Shown here one piece after another: positions 26,211 through 36,326 of a stretch of DNA of 64,000 nucleotides. Every line of letters starts with the position of its first letter. Within the stretch, counting starts at the first letter, position 1. The DNA is from a bacterium UBP11_UBA4055. Its GTDB lineage: Bacteria; UBA4055. The notes under the pieces are model-generated. The model worked only from the letters and a program-made list of their open reading frames with translations, made no database searches and was not told the origin of the DNA. The position numbers were made by a program, and so were the translations under genes. The DNA is taken from positions 62,001 through 126,000 of the forward strand of contig DFZN01000071.1 in NCBI GenBank assembly GCA_002382735.1, read 5' to 3'.

Positions 26211-28496
26211 ATGGAAAGAGAAAAACTGAAAATAGCTGTAGTTGAGGATAACGAAGGTGATGCAGTATTGATAAAAGAAATGCTTACTTTCGGGGATGTC
26301 GAGATCACACATTTCAAAGATATAGAAAGCGCGCTGGAAGATTTTGAGTTCAGCCGTTACGATGTCGCGGTGGTAGATCTCGGCCTGCCCGGATGTGTCG
26401 GCTCAGAAGCACCGATGATGATCATTAATGAAAATCCCACTTTACCGGTCATAGCTTTAACCGGAAGCGATGATATAAGAGTGATACAGAAAGTTCTGAG
26501 CGTAGGCGCACAAGATTATCTTATAAAGGGAAAATTCGACAGAGACACGCTGATCAGATCAATACGATATTCGATCGAAAGAAAAAAAGTTCACGATAAT
26601 CTTTATGCTCAAAAACAATTTTCAGAAAATATTATTAATACCGCAGGCGCGATAATAATGGTGCTGGATGGATCAGGCAGGATCACAAGAATAAACGAAT
26701 ATTTTAGAGATGTCACAGGATTTAGAACCGAAGACGCAAAAAACAGAGTTTTTGCAAGTTCTTTTGTTTCTCAAGGCTATATTGATAAAACTGAGGATGC
26801 ACTTAGAAGGTCATTTACCGAAGATTTTGACAGAAGATTTGTGAACGCTATTCTAAAAAAAGGAGGCGGGTCGGTCATTGTCGAATGGCATTTTTCTCAA
26901 ATGAAGAACAATGATAACGCTATACTGGGTCTGTTATGCGTAGGTATTGATATTACTGAGAGGGTAGAAGCGGAAGATCATCTCAAAAGAAGTGAAGAGC
27001 TTTTAAAAAGAACTCAATCTATCGCCAATGTCGGGAGCTGGATATTTGAAAGCAAAACATCGGAACTTGTATGGTCGGATGAGGTTTACAAGATATTCGG
27101 GATCGATAAGAGGAGAATAAAACCCAGTTATGAAATTCTGGCGAATTCAATACCGGGAGATGAGCGAGCTGCTTTTGAAAGCGAATTCAAGTCGGCAGTA
27201 AATGAGGGGAAGCCTTTTGAAATAATTCACAGTATCAAAAGGAAAGACGGAACCCTCAGAACTGTCCATCAGAAAGCTGAGCATGAAAAGGACAGCAAAG
27301 GCAATGTTGTAAGGATTCTTGGGATGATTCATGATATTACGGATCAGAAAGAACTGGAAGAGCAGCTCAGACAATCCCAGAAAATGGAAGCTATAGGGCT
27401 TCTAGCAGGCGGTATCGCTCACGATTTCAATAATCTTCTTATGGTGATATTATGCAACTGTGATCTCATGCTTGCCGACATGAAGAAAAACGATCCCCAT
27501 ACCGACGACATAATAGAGATAAAGAAAAGCGGGCAGAGAGCCGCAGAACTCACTAAACAGCTTCTTGCTTTCAGCAGGAAACAGGTCTTAAAACCCCAAA
27601 TCCTTGACCTGAACATGATAATAGGCGATCTTGAGAAGATGATCAGGAGACTGGTAGGAGAAAAAATAGATATTGTAACAAAAATGAGACCGAATATCGA
27701 TATGGTTAAAGCCGACAGGGGACAGGTAGATCAGATAATCATGAATCTGGTAGTGAACGCCAGAGACGCTATGCCTAAGGGTGGTAAAATAATTATTGAA
27801 ACTATGAATGTAGCCCTTGATGATAACTATATCAAGAAATACTCTGACATTGAACCCGGGAACTATGTCATGATGGCAGTTACAGACACCGGGTCGGGAA
27901 TGAATAAAGAAACTGTTGATAAGATATTTGAACCGTTTTTTACAACAAAAGGTATAGGGAAGGGTACAGGACTGGGGCTGTCAACTGTATATGGTATCGT
28001 AAGACAGAGCGGAGGTTATATTTACTGTTACAGCGAACCGGGAAAAGGAACTGCTTTCAAGATATATCTGCCTGTTGCGGATGAAGATATTATTTCTGAT
28101 AAAGATAAGAAGGAAATGAATGACCTCAGGTCACACGGTGGAACAATTGTTGTTATTGATGATGAAAAAGAGATAAGAGAAGTTATAACCCGTATGCTTG
28201 AACAGGAAGGTTACGAGGTGCTGACAGCAGATAAATACGAAGATGTTTTGAATTATTTCGAGACTCGGAAAATTGATCTTTTGATCACTGATGTAATAAT
28301 GCCAGAAATAAACGGTGACGAGATCGGCGAGATGATCCTCGAGAAATACCCCGGGTCAAAGATAATATTCATGTCGGGATATACAGAGAGCACAATTATA
28401 GATTTCAGTCTGCTCGATAAAAACAAAATCTATCTCCAGAAACCCTTTTCGAGACAATCTCTTGTTCAGAGCGTTAACGAAATACTCATCAGTTAA
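26211..28496 (+). CDS. Complex hybrid histidine kinase with receivers at both ends
   Basis: A 761-residue cytoplasmic protein. Order: receiver (VVEDNEGDAVLIKEML, DVAVVDLGLPGCVG), PAS (IINTAGAIIMVLDGSGRI), PAS with PAC-type end (SIANVGSWIFESKTSELVW, then KDGTLRTVHQK), HisKA of the GGIAHDFNNLLMVI type, HATPase (NLVVNARDAMPKGG, DTGSGMNKETVDKIFEPFF, GTGLGLSTVYGIV) and a C-terminal receiver (VVIDDEKEIREVI, LLITDVIMPEINGDEI). All phosphorylation sites look intact. It is the last gene of the rightward signalling operon, 25 bp after the response regulator with an AAGGA site. It converges with the repeat-protein gene and overlaps it by 4 bp. Confidence 0.92.
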   Translation: MEREKLKIAVVEDNEGDAVLIKEMLTFGDVEITHFKDIESALEDFEFSRYDVAVVDLGLPGCVGSEAPMMIINENPTLPVIALTGSDDIRVIQKVLSVGAQDYLIKGKFDRDTLIRSIRYSIERKKVHDNLYAQKQFSENIINTAGAIIMVLDGSGRITRINEYFRDVTGFRTEDAKNRVFASSFVSQGYIDKTEDALRRSFTEDFDRRFVNAILKKGGGSVIVEWHFSQMKNNDNAILGLLCVGIDITERVEAEDHLKRSEELLKRTQSIANVGSWIFESKTSELVWSDEVYKIFGIDKRRIKPSYEILANSIPGDERAAFESEFKSAVNEGKPFEIIHSIKRKDGTLRTVHQKAEHEKDSKGNVVRILGMIHDITDQKELEEQLRQSQKMEAIGLLAGGIAHDFNNLLMVILCNCDLMLADMKKNDPHTDDIIEIKKSGQRAAELTKQLLAFSRKQVLKPQILDLNMIIGDLEKMIRRLVGEKIDIVTKMRPNIDMVKADRGQVDQIIMNLVVNARDAMPKGGKIIIETMNVALDDNYIKKYSDIEPGNYVMMAVTDTGSGMNKETVDKIFEPFFTTKGIGKGTGLGLSTVYGIVRQSGGYIYCYSEPGKGTAFKIYLPVADEDIISDKDKKEMNDLRSHGGTIVVIDDEKEIREVITRMLEQEGYEVLTADKYEDVLNYFETRKIDLLITDVIMPEINGDEIGEMILEKYPGSKIIFMSGYTESTIIDFSLLDKNKIYLQKPFSRQSLVQSVNEILIS

Positions 28497-30388
28497 TACT
28501 GCCAAGTTATCTCGTCAGTATATAGCATAAATTCCTGAAGATATGTGACGATCAGTTTTCCGTTGTAAAAAGTATATTCGGCCTTTCCGAAAGGACCCAT
28601 TTTCATGCCGTTAATATTCAAATAAACACCGTCACTGTTTTGATACCTGAATATAAATATCCTGCTGTCCGGTGAAAAGGACGGAAAGTCCGCATATTCA
28701 TACGGTCCGAAGGTCTCGTCGCAAATCTGAACATAGTAATGAGTATCAGAAAAGTGGATGAAGCCGTATTTCTTTTTGTCGTTGCTGAAGATCGGAATAT
28801 AGATCTGAAGATTCTTATTTCTTGATAAATACTTTCTTCCGTTTATCTGTAAATTATCTATATCGGACTGTTTATCTCTGTACTTAAAGGCGAAAAGCGA
28901 CTCGTCAGGTAAAAATCTCCATTCCGAGATACTTTCGTAAGGTCCGAATAATGTATCATTGAGATTTATGAACCACGAATTGTTCCTTTTAAAAATAATA
29001 GCTTCAATTCCTATATAATTCGTCTGATAATCAATTATCTCGGCATCATCCTCAATAATCTCTCCGTTGAAGGAAATATAATTCTGGAGTTTGGAGAACA
29101 AATGTCCGGTCTTCTGTTTTTTTGAGAAACTATAAATATAACTGCTCCCATTAAGGATCAAATTCGAAGCAGAATCGTACATTCCGTGAAGATTGTTCGA
29201 AATGTTCACAAAATATTTAGCGTTCTTCATAAAAATAAAACCAAAGGACGAAGCTGAATCCGTGATCTCGACATCTGAAACAGTTATATATGGGCCAAAA
29301 ATTTCGCCGTTTATATTGATATAGTAATTGTCATATTGTTTCTGATATACAAAACAATAGTTTTCTCCGCCGGAGCTGATCTTCATACCGGAAATGCTTT
29401 TATACGGACCATATTCATATTCACCGGTCACAACATAATACTGACCGTCCTTCATATATGAAAAAATATAACTGTCACCTGTTCTACTAAGACGGTGATC
29501 AGTTACATTTGAAAAGAGACCTATGTCTTTAACAATCACATGATACGAAGTTTCTTTTTTTGACATTTGGAATGATGCTTCCGTTCTTAATACAGAGCTC
29601 ACGAGAATAAAATTCTTGTTCACCTTTTCGACTACATATTTATCGAATCCGCTTAGGACACTGTCGTTGATCCGGCAAAAATCAGTTTTATCCTTTGTAA
29701 AAAGGAATGTATAGTGACCGTACTCTTTATAGTAATGAAGATCTGAAGCCGATTCGAAAGGTCCGAAAACACTGTCGTTTATTTTTACAAAATATTCGCC
29801 CTCATTTTTTTTGAAAATGTATGCCATAAAACTGCTTGGGTAGTCCATAATAAAATCTGACAGATCGTCATAAGGCTCGGAAATCACTTCGTTAACCCTT
29901 ACATATTTCTTTGAACCTGACCTGTAACATAATGCGAACGAGGTACCGTCGGGCGAAAATTCTACATTATAGATCTTTCTGAAACTTCCGAATTTATTGT
30001 TGTTTACCAACAGAAATGCGTCACCTAGAGTTTCGTACCACAAATAATAAGTAATGTTGTCATTAAGCCCGAAATCTTTAATTTTATAAAATGGTCCCAA
30101 TATCCTTCCGTTTATGATGACCGAATCCTGATTTTCATCTTTTATGAGGCCAAGCTTTTTTGAGAATGTTGAGGATTTGAAAGCCACTATTTTACCGTTC
30201 TTTCTGAATATGATCTTTTCAATAGAATCGAATCCGCCGTATATTTTATCTTTATTCTGCGCAAAATATTTACCCTGTGTTCTAAAAACGAACAGGAAAT
30301 TGTTCCCCTCGTTGGATATATACAGAGAAGCGTTCTCGAATTCTTTTCCCGATGAGTATTCAGATATTCTGAAAAGGTTTATGCCCAT
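28493..30388 (-). CDS. Cytoplasmic repeat protein of about 15 FGPY-type units, family not recognised
   Basis: A 631-residue protein made almost entirely of ~37-residue repeats. Each unit has an aromatic-rich pair of strands (pattern FxFxYxKxxxxYxxxN) followed by a turn NDSVFGPFES, NGEIFGPYIT or NDTLFGPYES, then a strand and often FSPDGTSF or SPDSRIF. At least eleven copies of the (N)(G/D)xx(F/Y)GP(Y/F) turn can be recognised. This predicts a beta-propeller-like or beta-solenoid fold. There is no signal peptide or membrane segment. The gene lies 6 bp after the kinase gene at 30395 on the same strand, so it appears to be the terminal member of the leftward kinase operon. A regulatory or ligand-sensing scaffold role is possible, but function is unknown. 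Confidence 0.7.
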   Translation of the reverse strand: MGINLFRISEYSSGKEFENASLYISNEGNNFLFVFRTQGKYFAQNKDKIYGGFDSIEKIIFRKNGKIVAFKSSTFSKKLGLIKDENQDSVIINGRILGPFYKIKDFGLNDNITYYLWYETLGDAFLLVNNNKFGSFRKIYNVEFSPDGTSFALCYRSGSKKYVRVNEVISEPYDDLSDFIMDYPSSFMAYIFKKNEGEYFVKINDSVFGPFESASDLHYYKEYGHYTFLFTKDKTDFCRINDSVLSGFDKYVVEKVNKNFILVSSVLRTEASFQMSKKETSYHVIVKDIGLFSNVTDHRLSRTGDSYIFSYMKDGQYYVVTGEYEYGPYKSISGMKISSGGENYCFVYQKQYDNYYININGEIFGPYITVSDVEITDSASSFGFIFMKNAKYFVNISNNLHGMYDSASNLILNGSSYIYSFSKKQKTGHLFSKLQNYISFNGEIIEDDAEIIDYQTNYIGIEAIIFKRNNSWFINLNDTLFGPYESISEWRFLPDESLFAFKYRDKQSDIDNLQINGRKYLSRNKNLQIYIPIFSNDKKKYGFIHFSDTHYYVQICDETFGPYEYADFPSFSPDSRIFIFRYQNSDGVYLNINGMKMGPFGKAEYTFYNGKLIVTYLQEFMLYTDEITWQY

Positions 30389-30394
30389 ATGATA

Positions 30395-32182
30395 TTAATC
30401 CCTGATTAGTTCGTAACTGAGAGTGAACCTGATCACGGTACCTTTACTCTTACCTTCAGAGTCTGCCCAAATTCTTCCGTTGTGGAGTTCAATGACTTTT
30501 CTGCAGAAAGCAAGTCCGGCACCCGATCTGAGGCTGTTATCTTTATCCGATTTAAAACCGGGAAAAAATATCCGCTCCAGATCTTCATTAGCTATGCCCT
30601 TGCCGTCATCTGCAACGAAAAAAGAGTTATCTTCATAGCCAATGGAAATTTGTCTGCCGCCGTAAATGACTGCGTTAGATACCAGTTGATTAAAGAGTAG
30701 TTTAATATTTTCTTTATCCGCAAATATGTCCGGGATCTTATCTCTGTTCACTAATTCGATCACCGCATTATATTTTTCGATCAAAATTTTATTGTCGGAA
30801 ATGACCTGATCGATTATTTTTGAGGTATTAACCATCTCGAAGGGATTCTTCACGGCGTTCAATTTTGATATATCGTAAAAATTCCTGAAAAGTTCGTTCA
30901 TTCTCTTGATATTTGAGATTATTTTTTCAAGGTAGATACTGCTTTCATTCCCTGCTTCAGACAATGATGAAGTCTTCAACAGCAGTTTGGAAAATCCTTC
31001 CACTGCTATGATAGGAGACTGGAGGTCATGAGTAGTCATGTATATCAGTTTCTTCATGTCCTCGGTTGTTCTCTTTACTTCATTCTCGATCTTCTTTTTT
31101 TCGGTTATATCCTGCAGTATTCCTGATATCTTTCGAAGGTTGCCATTACCGTGAATGTTTTTTGCCTTAATTCTGAAATATCTGGTCTTGTCATTAAATT
31201 CTGAACTCCTGTCCATGTATGTAATCTCATTGTCGATTTCATCCTTTTGAGAATGCATACTCTTAAGCTCAATATAGAACTGCTCGAATTTTAGATTTTC
31301 ACGAATATCTTCGAGTTTAGATTTTTTTTCGTAAGGAATGTTGAGTATCCTGAAGAATTCTTTTGAAGCCGTAATCTCATCGGTTTCGGGTAAATAAGTC
31401 CAGCTTCCCATGCTGGCGATCTCCTGAGCCTGAGAGAGAAGTTCTTTGCTTTCCTTTAACGCAGCGTCCTTCTTGATAAGGTCCGTAATGTCAACCATAG
31501 AAGTGAGTTCCTCGGTACCTGCCATCAGGATTACTGTCACGATCACATGCCTAAGATCGCCGTTTTTCCTTCTGAATTTCATGGTATATTCTCTCGGTGC
31601 TTTCTCAGGGTCGTATTTTCTCAGCCGGTCAAATTCGAAAACTCTTTTGATATCGTCTTCATAAACTACTTTTCCCCAGTGCATCTTTCCGATTATCTCC
31701 TCCCGGTCATATCCTGAAAGCTCTACAAATTTCCTGTTACAGTCGCTGATGAGTTCATTATCTCCTACTATCAGTATCGCAGTTCCGTTGTTTTCAAAAA
31801 GAGATCTGTATTTAGCTTCTTTTTCCATTATCTCCCTGGAATTTTTGGTTACATCCTCCAGATAATTCAGTTTTTTAAAATCCGAGATCCATTTACGCAT
31901 AAGAAAATGGATCGTGACAGCCATTGCCAGGACTGAGAATATTATTATTCCGGACATGAGGTAATAATGACCGATAGTATCTTTGTAGGCGTTAAAAAGA
32001 GCTTCATATTCCTCTACATATTTCTCGGCCAGATTATATTTTGTAACGATAGCGTCATTTAGGAAAATATCTTTATTACGCCATGTAAAATAACCCACAA
32101 CGGCTATTATCTCAGCGGTAAATATACCGAGATACAGGAAGTAGTTTTTGAACAGAGAATTAAATTTGTCTTTTTTCGGCAT
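30395..32182 (-). CDS. Membrane PAS histidine kinase
   Basis: A 595-residue kinase with two membrane segments (YFLYLGIFTAEIIAVVGYF, ~14-32; LMSGIIIFSVLAMAVTIHFL, ~72-92) enclosing a short ~40-residue extracytoplasmic loop. It has a PAS domain (LFENNGTAILIVGDNELISD), a second PAS-like domain (AQEIASMGSWTYLPETDEI), and HisKA with LIYMTTHDLQSPIIAVEGF. HATPase boxes are QLVSNAVIYGG, ADDGKGIANEDLERIFFPGF and GAGLAFCRKVIELH. The G2 box is slightly unusual (GAGLAF for GTGLGL) but the kinase is probably active. It lies 4 bp after the receiver/pseudokinase gene and 6 bp before the repeat-protein gene. Confidence 0.88.
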   Translation of the reverse strand: MPKKDKFNSLFKNYFLYLGIFTAEIIAVVGYFTWRNKDIFLNDAIVTKYNLAEKYVEEYEALFNAYKDTIGHYYLMSGIIIFSVLAMAVTIHFLMRKWISDFKKLNYLEDVTKNSREIMEKEAKYRSLFENNGTAILIVGDNELISDCNRKFVELSGYDREEIIGKMHWGKVVYEDDIKRVFEFDRLRKYDPEKAPREYTMKFRRKNGDLRHVIVTVILMAGTEELTSMVDITDLIKKDAALKESKELLSQAQEIASMGSWTYLPETDEITASKEFFRILNIPYEKKSKLEDIRENLKFEQFYIELKSMHSQKDEIDNEITYMDRSSEFNDKTRYFRIKAKNIHGNGNLRKISGILQDITEKKKIENEVKRTTEDMKKLIYMTTHDLQSPIIAVEGFSKLLLKTSSLSEAGNESSIYLEKIISNIKRMNELFRNFYDISKLNAVKNPFEMVNTSKIIDQVISDNKILIEKYNAVIELVNRDKIPDIFADKENIKLLFNQLVSNAVIYGGRQISIGYEDNSFFVADDGKGIANEDLERIFFPGFKSDKDNSLRSGAGLAFCRKVIELHNGRIWADSEGKSKGTVIRFTLSYELIRD

Positions 32183-32186
32183 TTAG

Positions 32187-33368
32187 TTAAACTCCCTGCG
32201 CGTTACCGTCAACCGGAATAGAAACCGAGAATGTCGATCCGCCGCCGAATTTACTTTCTACGGATATATCGCCTTTGTGCGCTTCGATTATCTTTTTAGC
32301 GATCGGAAGGCTGATACCCTGCCTGTTCTCCTCTTCACCTGTATTGAACTTAAAAATATCCTTAAGATCTTCTTCAATTATACCGATCCCGTGGTCTTTG
32401 ATCAGGAATTTTATGATTCCGTTTTCGTACTTCATGCCGATTTCAATACTTGTTGAGTTTTCAGAATATTTAATTGCGTTCTCGATCATTCTTGACAGCG
32501 CGATCAAGATCTTGTTTGTGTCCATCATTACTTCAACAGGAAGTATGTTGTCATGATAAGCTTCTATCCTGATCTGTTTTTTTTCAGCGGAAGCTGTATT
32601 ACGAGAAATCAATTCATTAAAGAACTCAAGCGTTCTTACTTTTGAATATTTCAGCTTCAGATTTCCGGAAGTGATGTCTGCCACATTCATTATCTTTGCG
32701 TATATCTTGGCAAGCTCTTCTGCTTTTCCGAAAATTTTTTCGGTTACCGCAAGCTTTTCGCTGTCAGTTCCCGGATCAAACATTTCTGAGAGTTCAGTTG
32801 TCAGATCGGCAATTTTCTGGGTAGAATTCCTGAAATCGTTCATCGCGATCTCTATGAACTGGTTTTTGATATCATTGAGTTCCTCAAGTTCAGCTTTCTG
32901 ATCTTTTATAACTTCATACAGCCTGTTCAGTTCGTTGTTCGCTGAAGTTAATTCTTCGGTTGAGCTCTTGAGTTCGTCATGCATCATTTTAAAATTTAGG
33001 ACATTTTCTATCCTTAGTACGAATTCTTCGGGGATTACAGGCTTGTTGACGAACTCTATTATTCCGCATTCGAGCGCTTCTTTCCTCATATCGTCGTCCA
33101 CATATCCTGTCAGCATAATAGTCGGGATGTCTTTCGTAATACCCTTACTCTTCATCTCCTTTAACATTTCACTGCCGCTCATACCGGGCATCTTACCGTC
33201 AGTTACGATCAGGTCGAATTCCATGATTGATGCTTTTTGGATACCTTCTTTCCCACTCGATGCGAAAACAAGTTCCCAGTCGCTTCTTCTCGCCTGGAAG
33301 ATCCTCCTTATCCCGTTCAGCACAGGCACTTCGTCGTCAACGAAAAGTATCCTGAAATTTTTTTCCAT
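32187..33368 (-). CDS. Receiver plus kinase-like protein lacking the phosphoacceptor histidine
   Basis: A 393-residue protein. The receiver is intact (ILFVDDEVPVLNGIRRIF, phosphoacceptor in LIVTDGKMPGMSGSEML, Thr in MLTGYVDDD, Lys in FVNKPVIPEEF). A long coiled coil follows. Where HisKA should read S-H-D-L-R the sequence is IEIAMNDFRNSTQKIADL, so the histidine is replaced by Asn. The HATPase part retains an N box (RMIENAIKYSEN) and G1-like DHGIGIIEEDL, but the G2 is RQGISLPIAKK instead of GTGLGLxIAKK. It is probably a pseudokinase that responds through its receiver. It lies 4 bp before and 18 bp after neighbouring kinase genes in the leftward operon. Confidence 0.85.
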   Translation of the reverse strand: MEKNFRILFVDDEVPVLNGIRRIFQARRSDWELVFASSGKEGIQKASIMEFDLIVTDGKMPGMSGSEMLKEMKSKGITKDIPTIMLTGYVDDDMRKEALECGIIEFVNKPVIPEEFVLRIENVLNFKMMHDELKSSTEELTSANNELNRLYEVIKDQKAELEELNDIKNQFIEIAMNDFRNSTQKIADLTTELSEMFDPGTDSEKLAVTEKIFGKAEELAKIYAKIMNVADITSGNLKLKYSKVRTLEFFNELISRNTASAEKKQIRIEAYHDNILPVEVMMDTNKILIALSRMIENAIKYSENSTSIEIGMKYENGIIKFLIKDHGIGIIEEDLKDIFKFNTGEEENRQGISLPIAKKIIEAHKGDISVESKFGGGSTFSVSIPVDGNAQGV

Positions 33369-33386
33369 AAATTTCTCCGCTATTAA

Positions 33387-34937
33387 TTATTCATTATTTT
33401 CAATCGGCAGTTTGATCGTAAAAACTGTTCCCTTGCCATGTTCTGAATCGACTTTTATACCGCCATTATGCTTATTTACGATTATGTCGTAACTCAAAGC
33501 CAGCCCCTGACCCGTGCCTTTCCCGATCTGTTTGGTCGTAAAAAAAGGCTGGAATATTTTTTCTTTAAGTTCGGCAGGTATCCCGGCCCCGTTATCCTCT
33601 ATTGTTATGTAAATAAATGCTTCATCGAAAGATGTCGATATTTTTATCAGGCCTTTTTCTTCGCCTTTTCTTTCCGATATAGCGTCGCACGAATTCGTTA
33701 TCATATTAAGAATAACCTGGTTTATGTCTCCGATATGGCAGGTGATCTCGGGAAGATTTTCGGCGGGGCAGGTCTCAACATCAGCAATATACTTCCAGAC
33801 ATTTTTAGTTATGGTCACAGTCGAAGTTATTGCGTCATTTATGTCAGCTTTCTGCATTGTTTTAAGCCCAGGATGCGAGAATGTTTTCATGGCGGTCACG
33901 ATCTTTCTCACTATCCGGATGCCGTTCATGCTTTCCTCTAGTGCTTCAGGTATCTCGTTCATCAGATATTCCAGGTCAGTGCCGACAGCTATCTTATTTT
34001 CTGAGCCGCTTTCAGCTGATTTTTTGATATTGGAATAGAAATCAGATATTTTTTTGAACGAATCTTTGATGAACAGGGTGTTGTCGCTAATATACTGAAG
34101 AGGTGTATTTATCTCGTGCGCTATACCTGCGGCCAGAGTTCCGATCCCTTCCATTTTTTGAGCGTGTCTCAATTGATTTTCAATTCTTATCATATCTGAA
34201 ATATCCCTTTTAAGCGCGACGAAATTAATTATGTTCCCGCTTTCGTCAAATACTGGGGACACGGATGCATCCTCTTCATAAACATCCCCGTTCTTCTTTT
34301 TATTGATAAAATGACCCTTCCATGGTTTTCCTGCAAGAATCGTTTTCCAGAGATCATCGTAAAAAGCCCTGTCATGCTGACCGCTCTTTAAAACTGATAC
34401 CGGCATTCCCAAAACCTCTCCGGCCGAATATCCCGTTGTTCTTTCGAAAGCAGGATTAACAAATTCGATTATACCTTTGATATCCGTTATTACAATTGTT
34501 TCTGAGGAATGATAAATGGCAGTACTGAGCTTGTTCTGTCGTTCTGCTATGGCATTTCTGTCTTTTCTCAGGTTGCTTAATTCAAGGAACCTATCGGTTT
34601 TTTCCGGAAGAGATTCGAACATATCTGCGGATTTATTTACATAATCGAGAACACCGGATTTTATAAGAGTTACTACGGTTTCCTGATCAACAAAGCTCTC
34701 AAGGACTATGACAGGTACATTTTTGTATATGTAGGGATCCTTTAACAGATCTAAAGGACTTCCGTCGTCAAGGTAGAGATTGCTAATGATAATATCGGAA
34801 CTCTCGGCATATTTCCGTGCAATTTCGATGTCAGGTACGATCGTCAGCCTGTAACGGTTACCGTATCTGAGAAATACGCTGTTTATGAGTATTCCGTGAT
34901 CCTCATTTTTTTCTATAAGCAGTACTTTTACCGGCAT
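33387..34937 (-). CDS. Histidine kinase with degenerate receiver and PAS domain
   Basis: A 516-residue protein from ATG 34937; a TTG at 34952 would add five residues. The N-terminal domain is receiver-like ([20 protein letters not shown]) but the expected phosphoacceptor site reads [17 protein letters not shown], with Asn where Asp is normal. A PAS domain follows ([20 protein letters not shown], then [18 protein letters not shown]). HisKA has [13 protein letters not shown], and HATPase has [33 protein letters not shown] and [13 protein letters not shown]. The kinase looks active, while the receiver is probably not phosphorylated. Its sequence type ([11 protein letters not shown]) differs from the Rcp1-linked kinases on the other strand. 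It is among the first genes of the leftward signalling operon. Confidence 0.88.
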   Translation of the reverse strand: MPVKVLLIEKNEDHGILINSVFLRYGNRYRLTIVPDIEIARKYAESSDIIISNLYLDDGSPLDLLKDPYIYKNVPVIVLESFVDQETVVTLIKSGVLDYVNKSADMFESLPEKTDRFLELSNLRKDRNAIAERQNKLSTAIYHSSETIVITDIKGIIEFVNPAFERTTGYSAGEVLGMPVSVLKSGQHDRAFYDDLWKTILAGKPWKGHFINKKKNGDVYEEDASVSPVFDESGNIINFVALKRDISDMIRIENQLRHAQKMEGIGTLAAGIAHEINTPLQYISDNTLFIKDSFKKISDFYSNIKKSAESGSENKIAVGTDLEYLMNEIPEALEESMNGIRIVRKIVTAMKTFSHPGLKTMQKADINDAITSTVTITKNVWKYIADVETCPAENLPEITCHIGDINQVILNMITNSCDAISERKGEEKGLIKISTSFDEAFIYITIEDNGAGIPAELKEKIFQPFFTTKQIGKGTGQGLALSYDIIVNKHNGGIKVDSEHGKGTVFTIKLPIENNE

Positions 34938-35028
34938 GTCAGCTCTGTCCAATTTTGATCATCTTGTTATAGTTAAATTTATATATAAGAAATACTCCCC
35001 ATTAAATCAATCATTAAATCGTTAATTT

Positions 35029-36204
35029 TTATTCTTCTCGCATGAAAGGAATACCGTCCTTGAGAAGATCGAAGAACTGGCCGGTGGGGCAGAGGTAAAC
35101 GCACCACGGATTTTTAATGAAAACCGAAGCAATAAATATTATTATGCTGCCTGTAACGGTTATTATTGATGCGGTTGAGAATATGAATATCGAAAAAGGC
35201 TCAATGATCGTCAGGTCAATTCTGATCGAAGCGGAAACGGCTATAAGCAGGGATATGAAAATTAGAAGTCTGAGCCGCCTGAAGAAAATTATGATCTTAG
35301 CACTTGGAATGACCTTTTTAACCTGTATTTTTGCAAGTATGGTCTGAACTCCGCCGAAGGGGCAGATATAATAACAGTAATAATGTCTATTGAAGAAAAG
35401 CGGAACAAGAACCGAAAGAATCAGGAGAACGATCGTCGTTAATGAAGTTAAAAAGCTTATGCCGTTCAACGAAAGACTTTCAAGAAAATAGATCGAAATA
35501 AATTTGCCTGATATGACACCAAAAAATATAATAGATAGAAGCTGTATGAAAATTCTGAACTTATTTATTTTCTTTATGAATATTCCCAGTAATGATATAA
35601 ATAGAATAAAATATAAAACTGCTTCGTATGGAGATTTCAATAGCGATATTTCTGTTTTTGGGGTCGATTTTGCATACGCTGTTTTCCCGGTAAATATACC
35701 CACTCTTTTACTGATAATTTTTCCGACTGCTTCGCTTGTATATGTTGCTCCTGACACGGCATCTATTTCCATTTCTTCAAGTTCCTCAAGAGTTTTGCCT
35801 TTCCATGAATTGAAATATCCGATGTTTTCAAGCCCGGAAATCCAGGCCGGCGTTTCTCTGTGATTTACGACCAAGATCCCGGTGATCTTTTCATTTTCAT
35901 CCGCAAGGACCGCAAGGCTTAAATTCCCTCCGTACCCTATAATATCGTCGCTGAAAGGTGATGTAAGAATGAATTTGCCTGCGACATTTCCCTTCCCGTC
36001 ATAAATTTTTGACCACGAGTTAAGATAATTCTTCTCTTCGACAGATGCGGCTTCAGGTATGATCCTTTTGAATTTCTCTGCAAGATCATATCTGCCAAAA
36101 TCAAAATCCTCTTTTATTTCGCCTTTGGAAAGTATGAAAACCAAAACGAACACTGCAATTACTGGGAGCTTTAAAAGATATCTGATCCGGGTACTTTTCG
36201 TCAT
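35029..36204 (-). CDS. FMN-binding and 4Fe-4S membrane protein (NosR/NapH-like)
   Basis: A 391-residue membrane protein. An N-terminal segment (LKLPVIAVFVLVFILSKG) is followed by an FMN-binding domain with the covalent-flavin motif SGATYTSEAV (around residue 155), where Thr would carry FMN. Then several membrane helices and two Cys clusters, YYCYYICPFGGVQTIL and WCVYLCPTGQFFDLL (CxxxCP), as in NapH/NosR-type electron-transfer proteins. It is shorter than NosR and lacks a second ferredoxin domain. It probably moves electrons across or along the inner membrane to a periplasmic acceptor. No partner reductase gene is adjacent. It lies 91 bp upstream of the leftward kinase operon and may be co-regulated with it. 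Confidence 0.8.
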   Translation of the reverse strand: MTKSTRIRYLLKLPVIAVFVLVFILSKGEIKEDFDFGRYDLAEKFKRIIPEAASVEEKNYLNSWSKIYDGKGNVAGKFILTSPFSDDIIGYGGNLSLAVLADENEKITGILVVNHRETPAWISGLENIGYFNSWKGKTLEELEEMEIDAVSGATYTSEAVGKIISKRVGIFTGKTAYAKSTPKTEISLLKSPYEAVLYFILFISLLGIFIKKINKFRIFIQLLSIIFFGVISGKFISIYFLESLSLNGISFLTSLTTIVLLILSVLVPLFFNRHYYCYYICPFGGVQTILAKIQVKKVIPSAKIIIFFRRLRLLIFISLLIAVSASIRIDLTIIEPFSIFIFSTASIITVTGSIIIFIASVFIKNPWCVYLCPTGQFFDLLKDGIPFMREE

Positions 36205-36326
36205 ATATTCACCTTAAAAAAAATCCTCTTATCATTTTTTCATTGCTTGCACCAAGCTTTAAGAAATATACACACGAATTCAAATTACTTCCAACCATAT
36301 CTTCTAATAATCCTATATAAAGAAAG

